DNA of 64,000 bases. Source: Panacagrimonas sp052386745. Its GTDB lineage: Bacteria > Pseudomonadota > Gammaproteobacteria > Nevskiales > Nevskiaceae. The stretch spans positions 34,759 to 98,758 of the forward strand of contig JBQTJW010000022.1 of NCBI GenBank assembly GCA_052386745.1, written 5' to 3'. A program made the position numbers and the translations under genes. Shown one piece after another: positions 55,273-63,906 of this stretch. How positions within the stretch are numbered: the first letter of the stretch is position 1; every line of letters starts with the position of its first letter. The notes below the pieces were generated by a model. That model was given only the letters and a program-made list of their open reading frames with translations. It searched no databases and was not told where the DNA came from.

Positions 55273-55305
55273 GCCGGCGCCATGCACAAACCGCATGGCG
55301 CCGGC
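55273..55305 (+). other. Strong hairpin between urtA and urtB
   Basis: A perfect 13-bp stem (GCCGGCGCCATGC at 55273-55285 with its complement at 55293-55305) and a 7-base loop, without a T-tract. Such hairpins after binding-protein genes usually stabilise the upstream mRNA, letting UrtA exceed the membrane subunits. Confidence 0.7.
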
Positions 55306-55333
55306 CTTGGCCCGGTCTTCGCTAATCGAAACC

Positions 55334-56989
55334 ATGACATTGATCTCCAGGTTCCTGTGCTTCCACCGGCTGGCCGGCCTGTGCGTCATGGTGCTGGGCC
55401 TGACGGCCGGCAGCCCCCTAGCGCGAGCCGACCAAGCCGGACTCGCCGCCCTGCTCGCACCGCTCGCGACCGGTGGCTTTGCCGAAAAGGAGGCGGTTGC
55501 GCAGCAGCTGGCGTCCTCCGGGCATCCCAATGCCCGCGCCGTGCTGGCGGCATTTCTGGATGGAAAGCTGTTCGCGCGCCAGGCTGACGGCGTGGTGTTC
55601 ATTGCCGAGCCCGAGGGTGAGTCCCTGCGCCTTGCCGATCCCGCAGATCTGAAACTGGTCGGGACCGAGCCCGCCGAGGGCTATACCAAGATTGGCACCA
55701 ACAATTCCCTGCGCAAGCTGCTCCGTGGGCTGCTCGCGCAGATCTCGCTGTCGGACCCGGACGAGGATGTCCGCCTGGCGGCGGTGAAGGAATCGCGCCG
55801 CTCGCTGGACGACACCACCATCGCCGCGTTTCGCGCGCGGCTCGCGGTGGAGGACACCTCGGCCGTCAAGCGCGCCCTGGAAGTGGGCCTTGCGCTGGCC
55901 GACCTGGAGACCGCCGACCCCGTGGTCCGGCTGGCCGCCGTGCGTACGCTCGAAGGTGAACTGTCGCCCGACGTTCACAACCGACTTTCCGCGATCACCG
56001 CGACGCAGCCGGATGGCAGCCCGGTGGAAGCCGACGCCCAGATCCGCATCGCGGCTTCCAATGCCATCGACAACATCGAGTTCTGGCGCTCCGTCTACGG
56101 CGTGGCCGAAACGCTGTTCTTCGGCCTGTCGCTGGGCTCGGTGCTGGTGCTGGCGGCCATCGGTCTTGCCATCACCTTCGGCGTGATGGGCGTGATCAAC
56201 ATGGCCCACGGCGAGCTCATCATGCTCGGCGCCTACACGACCTACGTGATGCAGCTGCTCCTGCCGGAGAACACCGGGCTGGCGCTGGGGCTCTCGATTC
56301 CCGCCGCGTTCCTGGTGTCCGGCGCCTTTGGCGTCGCCATCGAGCGCGGCATCGTGCGCTTTCTCTACGGCCGGCCGCTGGAGACGCTGCTGGCCACCTT
56401 CGGAATCTCGCTCGTTCTGCAGCAGCTGGTGCGCTCGGTGTTCTCGCCCAACAACCGGCCCGTGTCGATGCCGGAGTTCATGAGCGGCGTCTGGCAGATC
56501 AACGACGTGTTCGCGCTCACCTTCAACCGGCTCTATATCGTGATCTTCTCGCTGCTGGTGTTTGCCGGACTGCTGATGGTGCTCAAGCGCACGCCGCTCG
56601 GGCTGCAGGTGCGGGCGGTGTCGCAGAACCGGGCCATGGCGCGGGCACTGGGCGTACGCAGCGACTGGGTGGACGCCGCGACCTTCGGCCTGGGTTCCGG
56701 CATTGCCGGGGTGGCGGGCGTGGCGCTGTCGCAGCTCACCAACGTGGGCCCCAACCTGGGGCAGGCCTACATCATCGACTCGTTCATGGTGGTGGTGTTC
56801 GGCGGCGTGGGGAACCTGTGGGGCACGCTGATCGGCGGCATGTCGCTGGGCGTGATCAACAAGCTGCTGGAGCCTTTTGCCGGCGCTGTCCTCGCCAAGA
56901 TTCTGGTGCTGGTGGCGCTGATCCTGTTCATCCAGCGCCGGCCCAAGGGCCTGTTCCCGCAGAAAGGCCGCGCTGCGGAGGGGCATTGA
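55334..56989 (+). CDS. urtB: Urea ABC transporter permease UrtB
   Basis: A 551-residue permease. It has a signal-like start (residues 1-32) and an N-terminal periplasmic HEAT-like region of about 230 residues typical of UrtB (LRKLLRGLLAQISLSDPDEDVRLAAV). A LivH-like membrane domain with eight or so helices follows (TFGVMGVINMAHGELIMLGAY onward). ATG 55334 gives the signal sequence at the N-terminus; the frame is open upstream without conserved content. The stop overlaps urtC (TGATG). Confidence 0.94.
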   Translation: MTLISRFLCFHRLAGLCVMVLGLTAGSPLARADQAGLAALLAPLATGGFAEKEAVAQQLASSGHPNARAVLAAFLDGKLFARQADGVVFIAEPEGESLRLADPADLKLVGTEPAEGYTKIGTNNSLRKLLRGLLAQISLSDPDEDVRLAAVKESRRSLDDTTIAAFRARLAVEDTSAVKRALEVGLALADLETADPVVRLAAVRTLEGELSPDVHNRLSAITATQPDGSPVEADAQIRIAASNAIDNIEFWRSVYGVAETLFFGLSLGSVLVLAAIGLAITFGVMGVINMAHGELIMLGAYTTYVMQLLLPENTGLALGLSIPAAFLVSGAFGVAIERGIVRFLYGRPLETLLATFGISLVLQQLVRSVFSPNNRPVSMPEFMSGVWQINDVFALTFNRLYIVIFSLLVFAGLLMVLKRTPLGLQVRAVSQNRAMARALGVRSDWVDAATFGLGSGIAGVAGVALSQLTNVGPNLGQAYIIDSFMVVVFGGVGNLWGTLIGGMSLGVINKLLEPFAGAVLAKILVLVALILFIQRRPKGLFPQKGRAAEGH

Positions 56990-58163
56990 TGAACCGTCCC
57001 GAGACCGAGGCCGTGACCGACGCCGTGAACCCGGAAGTGGACGCGCCGCCGGTACTGAAGAAACACGCGCCCCCCACGCCCTACCAGGTACTGATGCGTG
57101 AGGACCGGCCGTCCGGCGTGTTCCTGACCGTGCTCGCGGTCGTCACCGTGCTGGTGCCCATCCTGAACCTGGTCGTGCCGGAAAGCTCGGCCCTGCACCT
57201 GAGCACCTACACGGTCACGCTGATTGGAAAGTACCTGTGCTTCGCGCTGCTCGCGGTGGCGGTGGACCTGATCTGGGGCTACTGCGGCATCCTGAGCCTG
57301 GGCCACACGGCGTTCTTCGCACTGGGCGGCTACGCCATGGGCATGTACCTGATGCGCCAGATCGGCACGCGCGGCGTCTATGGCGACCCGGTGCTGCCGG
57401 ACTTCATGGTTTTCCTCAACTGGAAGGAACTGCCCTGGTTCTGGCACGGGATGGATCACTTCGGGTTTGCAGTGCTGATGGTGATGGCGGCGCCGGGGCT
57501 TTTGGCCTACGTGTTCGGCTGGTTTGCGTTCCGTTCGCGCGTCACCGGCGTGTACCTGTCCATCATCACCCAGGCGCTCACCTACGCCCTGCTGCTGGCG
57601 TTTTTCCGCAACGAGATGGGCTTTGGCGGCAACAACGGCCTGACCGATTTCAAGGAACTGCTTGGCTTCGATCTGAAGCAGGACACCACCCGCGTGGCCT
57701 TGTTCGTGCTGACCGCCATCAGCCTGGGGCTGGGCTACTTTGCCTGCCGCTACGTGGTGCGTTCTCGCTTTGGCCGGGTGGTGCAGGCCATCCGCGATGC
57801 CGAGAGCCGCGCGCGCTTCATCGGCTACCGGGTGGAAAACTACAAGCTCTGGCTGTTCGTGTTCTCGGCCATGCTCGCGGGTGTTGCGGGTGCGCTCTAC
57901 GTGCCGCAAGTGGGCATTATCAACCCCGGCGAGTTCGCGCCGATCAACGCCATCGAGATCGTGATCTGGGTGGCGGTGGGCGGTCGCGGCACGCTCTACG
58001 GCGCGGTGGTGGGCGCCATTTTGGTGAACTACGCCAAGACCGTGCTCACCGGCGCATTTCCGGAAATCTGGCTCTACGGCCTGGGCGCATTGTTCGTGGT
58101 GGTGACGCTGTTCCTGCCGCGCGGCGTCGTCGGCCTGGTTCCAAAGCTGAAGGTGAAGTCGTC

Positions 58164-58167
<4 letters not shown>
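56989..58167 (+). CDS. urtC: Urea ABC transporter permease UrtC
   Basis: A 392-residue LivM-like permease. After a 35-residue cytoplasmic start it shows the conserved L-I-W-G-Y-C-G-I-L-S-L-G-H-T-A-F-F-A-L-G-G-Y-A-M-G-M-Y and later IIWVAVGGRGTLYGAVVG-like segments, with about ten helices. It overlaps urtB by 1 base and urtD by 4. Confidence 0.95.
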
Positions 58168-59008
<841 letters not shown>

Positions 59009-59012
<4 letters not shown>

Positions 59013-59704
59013 TCGAGATCGAGGGCCTCAACCAGTTCTACGGCGGCAGCCACACGTTGTGGGACGTGGCCATGTCCATCCCCACCGGCTCGCGCACCTG
59101 CCTGATGGGGCGCAACGGCATGGGCAAGACCACCCTGCTCAAGTGCGTCATGGGCCTGATTCCCGCCACCTCCGGCGAGATCAGCTACGCCGGCGCCGAC
59201 CTTCGCAAGCGCGCCGCCGAGGAGCGCGCCGCCATGGGCATTGGTTACGTGCCGCAGGGCCGCGAGATCTTTTCGCAGCTCACCGTCGAGGAAAACCTGC
59301 GCATGGGCCTGTTCGCCAAGCGCGAGCGCCCGGCCGACGCCCTGGAGCGCGTCTACACCACCTTCCCCGTGCTCAAGCAGATGCTGCGCCGTAGAGGCGG
59401 CGACCTGTCCGGCGGGCAGCAGCAGCAGCTCGCCATCGGCCGCGCCCTGCTCTTGCAACCCAAGCTGCTCATCCTCGACGAGCCCTGCGAAGGCATCCAG
59501 CCCAACATCGTCCACGAAATCGGCGACCTGATCCTGCGTCTCAACGCCGAGACCGGCCTCACCGTGCTGATCGTGGAACAGAAACTACCCTTCACCCGCC
59601 GCGTGGCCAGCGACTTCCGCATCCTGGACAAGGGCCGCTACGTGGCCGGCGGCGCCATCGGCGAACTCACCGACGACATGGTGAAACACCACCTTACGGT
59701 GTAA
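59009..59704 (+). CDS. urtE: Urea ABC transporter ATPase UrtE
   Basis: A 231-residue LivF-like ATPase. Walker A is G-R-N-G-M-G-K-T-T, signature L-S-G-G-Q-Q-Q-Q, Walker B L-L-I-L-D-E-P-C-E-G-I-Q-P and the H-loop is replaced by V-E-Q (VLIVEQKLPF), as usual in UrtE. The start overlaps urtD. It is complete, although its last 95 codons are repeated at 62639-62923 beyond the mobile region. Confidence 0.95.
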
Positions 59705-59783
59705 TCGGGCGGGGACATTTGAGGGTTCTATTCTGATAGCTGACGAGTCTAAAGTTATGGAGCCTCCAAAATTTTCGGGCGGT

Positions 59784-59987
59784 TCATAACCCGCAGGGTC
59801 CGGCCTCGTACACAAACCGGACCTGTGAGGCCTTCGACTGCATGCGGGTACACAGCCGGTTGATATCGCCATCGCGAATCCCGACATGGCCCAGGCTCAA
59901 TACCTCGCCAAAGCCCACCGAATAGACCGGCACGATCGACTCCTTGTGGACGTCCAAACCGACGAAGACGGTGCTATCTTTTGACAT
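59784..59987 (-). pseudogene. IS110-family transposase, N-terminal fragment
   Basis: 67 codons remain. They start MSKDSTVFVGLDVHKESI, the RuvC-like DEDD domain start with its first catalytic Asp in G-L-D-V-H-K, and end at F-V-Y-E-A-G-P-C-G where the normal protein continues for another 260 residues. GGAGG lies 6-7 bases before the ATG at 59987. Truncated, not functional. Confidence 0.85.
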
Positions 59988-60090
59988 GCTGACCTCCGCA
60001 AAGGGAAACCGATCGATGAGCGCAGTTCTATCTCGCTCCTGCGGCTCTGGCGTCAAGCTAACCCGCGCTACAGCCTTAGCGGAGGTCAGC
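59988..60090. repeat. 12-base inverted repeat upstream of the IS110 fragment
   Basis: GCTGACCTCCGC at 59988-59999 and its complement at 60079-60090 enclose 79 bases. On the transposase strand the inner copy contains the ribosome-binding GGAGG, so pairing in RNA would hide the start. IS110 elements encode a structured guide (bridge) RNA in such a non-coding end. Confidence 0.5.
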
Positions 60091-60173
60091 ACCTCTGACG
60101 GCGGAAGTCATACTGTCTAGGCGTCACAAAGCAGATTCTGTGCATTCTCCTTGTACACTCATCACGGCACCGC

Positions 60174-60785
60174 ATGAGCAAGACCGGAAAGAGACGCAGG
60201 AAGCTACGGGGACGCGAACAGCCGGTGGAACCGCGGTCGAATGGATCCGACACACCGTCCGTTTCAACTACAGCCAGAAGCTCTGTCAATGCAGCAGAGT
60301 CGCCTGCGTGGCTGGTAGTGAACGCACTGAGCTTGGCTACTACCGCCGCGTGGATTCTCTATTCGTTACAGCTCAATGATCTAAAGCTGAACCCTCTTCC
60401 ATCTTGGCTAGAGCTAGTCACGGCTATAGGTTTGGGGTTCAGCATTGCCGTACACATGCTTGTCTTACCACAGATCGTCGCGAGCAATGAGTATGCAGAC
60501 AATCCTCGATTTCGCCTGTGGTCACACAGGTTAGACCGAATAGCTGATGCGGTTACCGCAACAGTAGTCGTACTCTTCGTCCTTGCTGGCACCGGGTCGC
60601 TCACCACGATTCCACTGATGCTAGCCAAGTTGACAAATAATCCGGATATCAAGATACCAGAGCCACTTCTCTGGTGCGCGCTCACTGCTGCAAGCGGTGT
60701 CATCGCCAATCGGGCCGACTATCTCTTTGTCAGGCTATTTAAGCGGCACAAGAAAAGCTTGCCTAACGGCTCCGAAGGTCAGTGA
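60174..60785 (+). CDS. Hypothetical four-helix membrane protein
   Basis: A 203-residue protein I do not recognise. A basic, Ser/Thr-rich cytoplasmic start (about 1-42) is followed by four hydrophobic helices at about 45-67, 77-100, 122-150 and 162-183, then a basic tail (LFKRHKKS). Base composition is markedly lower in GC than the urt genes, and codon use includes ATA, AGA and CTA codons rare elsewhere in the window, indicating a foreign origin. It stands alone between two transposase remnants, perhaps cargo of a former element. It could be a small superfamily membrane protein of a defence or toxin locus, but nothing in the sequence shows this. Confidence 0.6.
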   Translation: MSKTGKRRRKLRGREQPVEPRSNGSDTPSVSTTARSSVNAAESPAWLVVNALSLATTAAWILYSLQLNDLKLNPLPSWLELVTAIGLGFSIAVHMLVLPQIVASNEYADNPRFRLWSHRLDRIADAVTATVVVLFVLAGTGSLTTIPLMLAKLTNNPDIKIPEPLLWCALTAASGVIANRADYLFVRLFKRHKKSLPNGSEGQ

Positions 60786-61152
60786 CGCCTAACCATCATT
60801 TATGGACTCCTCCCGCAAGGCTCAGGTGAAGCGGATCGCTGATCGTGGCGTGTGAAGGTGGTTGGAGTTGTATATTCGGCTTCATCGAGGGTCTGCGAGG
60901 CAGACCGAGCCTTCATGGAAATTCGCACCGGGAGAGCCACACGCTCGCAACGAGCTGACCTTGAGGGTTCGCTCACGCTTGTTATCGGCTTTGTTTCCCG
61001 GACGATCCGACTGGTGTTTGGCCCCAGCTGCGAAGCGACTGAATGTCGCTTCGGAGTAAGCCAAATGCGCCATGATCTGCTGTCTTCTCCTGCGCAACCG
61101 TTGAGAGGGTACCAATCGTGCTGCTGGGTGCTGCTGTTGCTGGGGCTTCCGA
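60786..61152. other. Gene-free stretch inside the mobile region
   Basis: About 370 bases with no supportable gene. Short frames here lack start signals and family content. It probably includes the 3' end of the IS110/IS1111-like element. Two GCCTAAC-type heptamers near 60765 and 60785 resemble half of an integron attC site, but the matching GTTRRRY ends are missing. Confidence 0.4.
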
Positions 61153-62259
61153 TCAGGCGGCAGTCGCCGCCGCCTGATCGGGATCAAACACGGTGCCGTG
61201 CTTCCAGGTGGCCCAGGCGATGCGCGCGCTCGCCGTATACGGCTCAATATTGGCCAGCGCACACGTCGCCTTGTTGTGGTTACTGCGCGCCTTGAGCGCC
61301 AGCGCCCATCGCTGAAGGGCGTTCAGCGGCTTGCCGGCACGTTCGATCTGTCCGGCCCTGAGTAGGACGGCTCGGGCGCCGTGGGTGAGCAGCATCCGCA
61401 CGTAGCGATCTCCGCGCTTGCTGATGCCGCCGAGCTTGCGCACGTTGGCGCTGGAATGCTCGCGCGGCGTCAGGGCCCAGCCACGAGGCCAGGTGCCGGC
61501 CATTGCGGAAGTGTTTGGCGTCGCCGGCACTGGCATACAGGGCCGTGGCGGTAAGCAGGCCGATGCCAGAGATGTTCTGCAAGTGATCGATCACCGGGTT
61601 CTGCCGGCGGATGGCATCGAGCTGATGCTCGACGCCCTCAACGCGCGTTTCCAGTTCGCGGACCTCGTCGAGCAGCGCCTGCAAGCTGGGCCGTAGCATC
61701 GGCGGCAAGGCTTCGTCGCTCAGGGCTTCGGGAATGCGTTGCAGCGCGGTGGCTGCGCCCAGCGGCACGATCAGCCCGAACTCGCGCAGCAGCCCGCGCA
61801 GGGTGTTGATCCGTGCGGTGCGGTGTTTGGCTTAACTCGGACTGACATCGGTCAGTCCTCGCCTGGGCCAAACACCTATCCAGGCGCTGCGACAGCGATG
61901 CAGGCCCTGGATCGCCTGCTGCTCGGGAGTCTTGACCGGAACCGGCAGAATCTCGGGGTTCTTCGCCGCTTCGAGCATCGCCAGTCCGCCCGGTCGGTCT
62001 TGTTGCGGCGGCGGTAGGCGCACACGTAGGGCACCGGCAGCAGCCGCACCTCGTGCCCAGAGCGCTGCATCAGGCGCGCCCAGTGATGCGCCCCGCCGCA
62101 GGCTTCCAATACAAATCGGGCCTTTTGCCGAGTGACCAGGTATTCCTGAAATTGCGGACGGTTCAACCTCAGGCGCCGAACCACTTTCCCCGAATCACCG
62201 GCCTCCGCCACCTCGAAAACCAGCTTTGCCGTATCCACCGCAATGAGCGTAGATTCCAT
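61153..62259 (-). pseudogene. IS110 family (IS1111-like) transposase, broken
   Basis: From ATG 62259 the N-terminus reads MESTLIAVDTAKLVFEVAEA and contains the IS1111-type E-A-C-G-G-A-H-H-W-A-R and N-K-T-D-R-A-D. A frameshift near 61985-62000 leads to L-E-A-A-K-N-P-E-I. A 55-base palindromic insert then adds an in-frame TAA (61822-61876). The frame resumes with T-A-R-I-N-T-L-R-G-L-L-R-E-F-G and the transposase_20 region (LQNISGIGLLTATALYA). A second frameshift near 61480-61500 moves to K-L-G-G-I-S-K-R-G-D-R-Y-V-R-M-L-L-T-H-G-A-R and the end at 61153. Three lesions make it inactive. Confidence 0.85.
61822..61876. repeat. 55-base nested palindrome inserted in the transposase
   Basis: Outer arms GGTGTTTGGC (61822-61831) and GCCAAACACC (61867-61876) are perfect complements. 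An inner perfect stem GGACTGAC/GTCAGTCC (61839-61846 with 61851-61858) has a 4-base loop. It carries an in-frame stop on the transposase strand and interrupts conserved sequence. Confidence 0.7.
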
Positions 62260-62602
62260 ACCCGGACCCTCCTGTAGTTCCTGCTGATGACCTACTTCCA
62301 GCGTGGTACTTCGATGCCGATCAAAACAGCAGGAGGAGTCCATTCCATCACTCCAGCCGACGGTCCTGCCTCCGCTTGTATCTGAAGTCGTCCCGCAGCG
62401 CAGCGGGACAGGAGCCGAGGGAAGTCTGAGCTTTCGCAGAGGTTTTTGAGCCTGGAGCGAAGACAAGGCCCCTCGGGCTCCGCCTTTGAGCCCACACGAC
62501 GCTGGACGGTAAACCCAGGCCCCTCCTCGGGAGGTGAGCCCGGATGTACAAGCGAAGCGGCTCATCGTGGGTTCCCCTGCGTGTTCGGTTGGGAGGGTGA
62601 CG
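62260..62602. other. Gene-free stretch, probable IS110 non-coding left ends
   Basis: Lies between two divergent IS110-like transposase starts (62259 leftward, 62603 rightward). It holds a GTCCCGC/GCGGGAC hairpin (62390-62409) and several other GC-rich inverted segments. In active IS110 elements this non-coding end encodes the bridge RNA. No protein gene is supported. Confidence 0.45.
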
Positions 62603-62923
62603 ATGACGATCTGGATCGGTGCGGATGTTTCCGGCAACCAGCAGCAGCTCGCCATCGGCCGCGCCCTGCTGCTGCAACCCAAGCTGCTCATCCTCGACGA
62701 GCCCTGCGAAGGCATCCAGCCCAACATCGTCCACGAGATCGGCGACCTGATCCTGCGCCTCAACGCCGAGACCGGCCTCACCGTGCTGATCGTCGAGCAG
62801 AAGCTGCCCTTCACCCGCCGCGTGGCCAGCGACTTTCGCATCCTGGACAAGGGCCGCTACGTGGCCGGCGGCGCCATGGGCGAACTCACCGACGACATGG
62901 TGAAACACCACCTCACGGTGTGA
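62603..62923 (+). pseudogene. Chimera: IS110-like start joined to a second urtE 3' end
   Basis: The frame starts M-T-I-W-I-G-A-D-V-S, which resembles an IS110 transposase N-terminus, and after G-N becomes the last 95 residues of UrtE (QQQLAIGRALLLQPK to KHHLTV) including Walker B. Against urtE 59420-59704 I count 12 base differences over 285 positions. One changes an amino acid (Ile to Met) and one swaps TAA for TGA; the rest are silent. Without Walker A it cannot work as an ATPase. Confidence 0.82.
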
Positions 62924-62933
62924 TCGGGCGGGG

Positions 62934-63400
62934 GTAGAAGCTTCCGCTCTGATGGGGCGGGATGATTTCTGGATCCTTCGCCGGCAACGACCCGCTCGTG
63001 CCGCACTACCGGGTCCACTCGACTTCCATTGCCACGCACTTCCGGCTGCCGCCGTGCCCAATCGTGTTCTGGCGCCTGCACCGATAGGAAAAAATTGCCA
63101 AATGTGACCGATGTCACATTTGATGGCGGTACTGTAGACCGGCCGCTTGCAACCACGAAGATGTAGCCGTCCAATTCACCAATCGCGGCGCTGGTGGGAT
63201 CGGGAGCCGAAATTAGAACGATCGAACTGGGCCCGCTCGGCTCGTCCGCACGATCTGGCGACAAGGAGGTGATCGAATTGACGTCAGGAAGTGTTTTACA
63301 CGGATGCGACATTGAAATCATTAACGTTTTTTAAACTACGCTTTGTCTGTGAAGCCTACATAGGGTTGGGCCTAAATCACCATCGATGGAGAGCAGATAA
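62934..63400. other. Gene-free stretch after the urtE relic
   Basis: About 470 bases. A leftward frame with ATG 63321 runs antisense into the urtE relic and crosses a perfect CRP-like palindrome, so I do not accept it as a gene, although its first 85 codons are not impossible. GC content falls toward the right end, marking entry into foreign DNA. Confidence 0.4.
63100..63121. promoter_or_regulatory. CRP/FNR-family operator-like palindrome
   Basis: A perfect inverted repeat of nine bases per arm (AAATGTGAC, its complement GTCACATTT) around a 4-base centre. It contains TGTGA-N6-TCACA, the CRP/Clp consensus spacing, with the consensus AAA/TTT flanks. No promoter at a standard distance is clear on either strand. 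Confidence 0.5.
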
Positions 63401-63906
63401 ATGCAATTGCTTCACAGAATAGTAAGTTGGGTAGTCGGGTTATTTTTCATCATTTTTAGATTTTCATTGTTGTTCAGCAGCATTTATTCTGCCATCCCGT
63501 CAATATTCGCGGCGTTATTAGTGTTTCCCCCAGCCAGAGATTTCTTTTTTTAAAAATTAACATCGCAATACCACCCGCACTTCGACTTGTCCTCGTGCTC
63601 GTATTTTTTGGCGTCTCAATCTCGATCTCCGGTAACGAGGCGGCGCAAAGAGTAGAAGAAAAAAACAAACAAGAGCAAGCCACACTTGTCGCAAAAGCAG
63701 CCCAAGAAAAAAATGATGCCCAAAAACTGCTCTCATCAAGCAGGAGTGCCATCGTTGATGAGATAAAAATTAAAATTTAAATGTCATTAAATGACTACCA
63801 GAGTGCAGTAGAACTTTCCAATAAATATCTTTTAACAAGTGATACTGAGATATCCGAGTTAAACAAAAAAGCAAACCTGATTAGCAACGATCCTCAGCCA
63901 ATCTGA
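63401..63906 (+). pseudogene. Small membrane protein gene with frameshift and in-frame stop
   Basis: From ATG 63401 (GGAGAG at 63388-63393) the frame encodes a hydrophobic 50-residue segment (M-Q-L-L-H-R-I-V-S-W, two short helices) and stops at 63551 inside a T7-A5 tract. In the -1 frame the sequence continues at once with a membrane helix (IPPALRLVLVLVFFGVSIS) and a coiled-coil segment (QRVEEKNKQEQATLVAKAAQ) to TAA 63778. In the same frame the next codon is ATG, followed by a helical tail (MSLNDYQSAVELSNKYLL) to 63906. One indel and one stop thus split what looks like a single envelope protein of about 165 residues. Low GC content indicates transfer. Family not recognised. Confidence 0.5.

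Larger units (their letters stand above)
59705..62638. mobile_element. Decayed insertion region between two urtE 3' ends
   Basis: This 2.9-kb block is bounded by the native urtE end and a second urtE 3' end that share the sequence after the stop (TCGGGCGGGG). Inside are two IS110-family transposase remnants, a non-coding segment that looks like an IS110 left end, and one membrane protein gene with lower GC than the flanks. Exact insertion boundaries cannot be drawn because IS110 elements lack long terminal inverted repeats. Confidence 0.65.

Noticed and set aside
55178..55333. N-terminal extension of UrtB into the urtA-urtB spacer
   Set aside because: It would read through the hairpin and place the signal peptide 50 residues inside the protein.
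60763..60800. Possible integron attC site (two GCCTAAC heptamers)
   Set aside because: The partner GTTRRRY box and the bulged inner repeats of attC are absent, and no integrase is visible.
61822..61876. attC-like reading of the nested palindrome (it contains GTTAAGC on one strand)
   Set aside because: The opposite arm lacks the matching core box and the outer arms are longer and perfect, unlike attC.
62857..63321. 154-codon leftward frame MISMSHPCK...
   Set aside because: Its last third is antisense to the urtE relic and it runs over a perfect CRP-like palindrome; no recognisable domain. A short true gene in its first part cannot be fully excluded.
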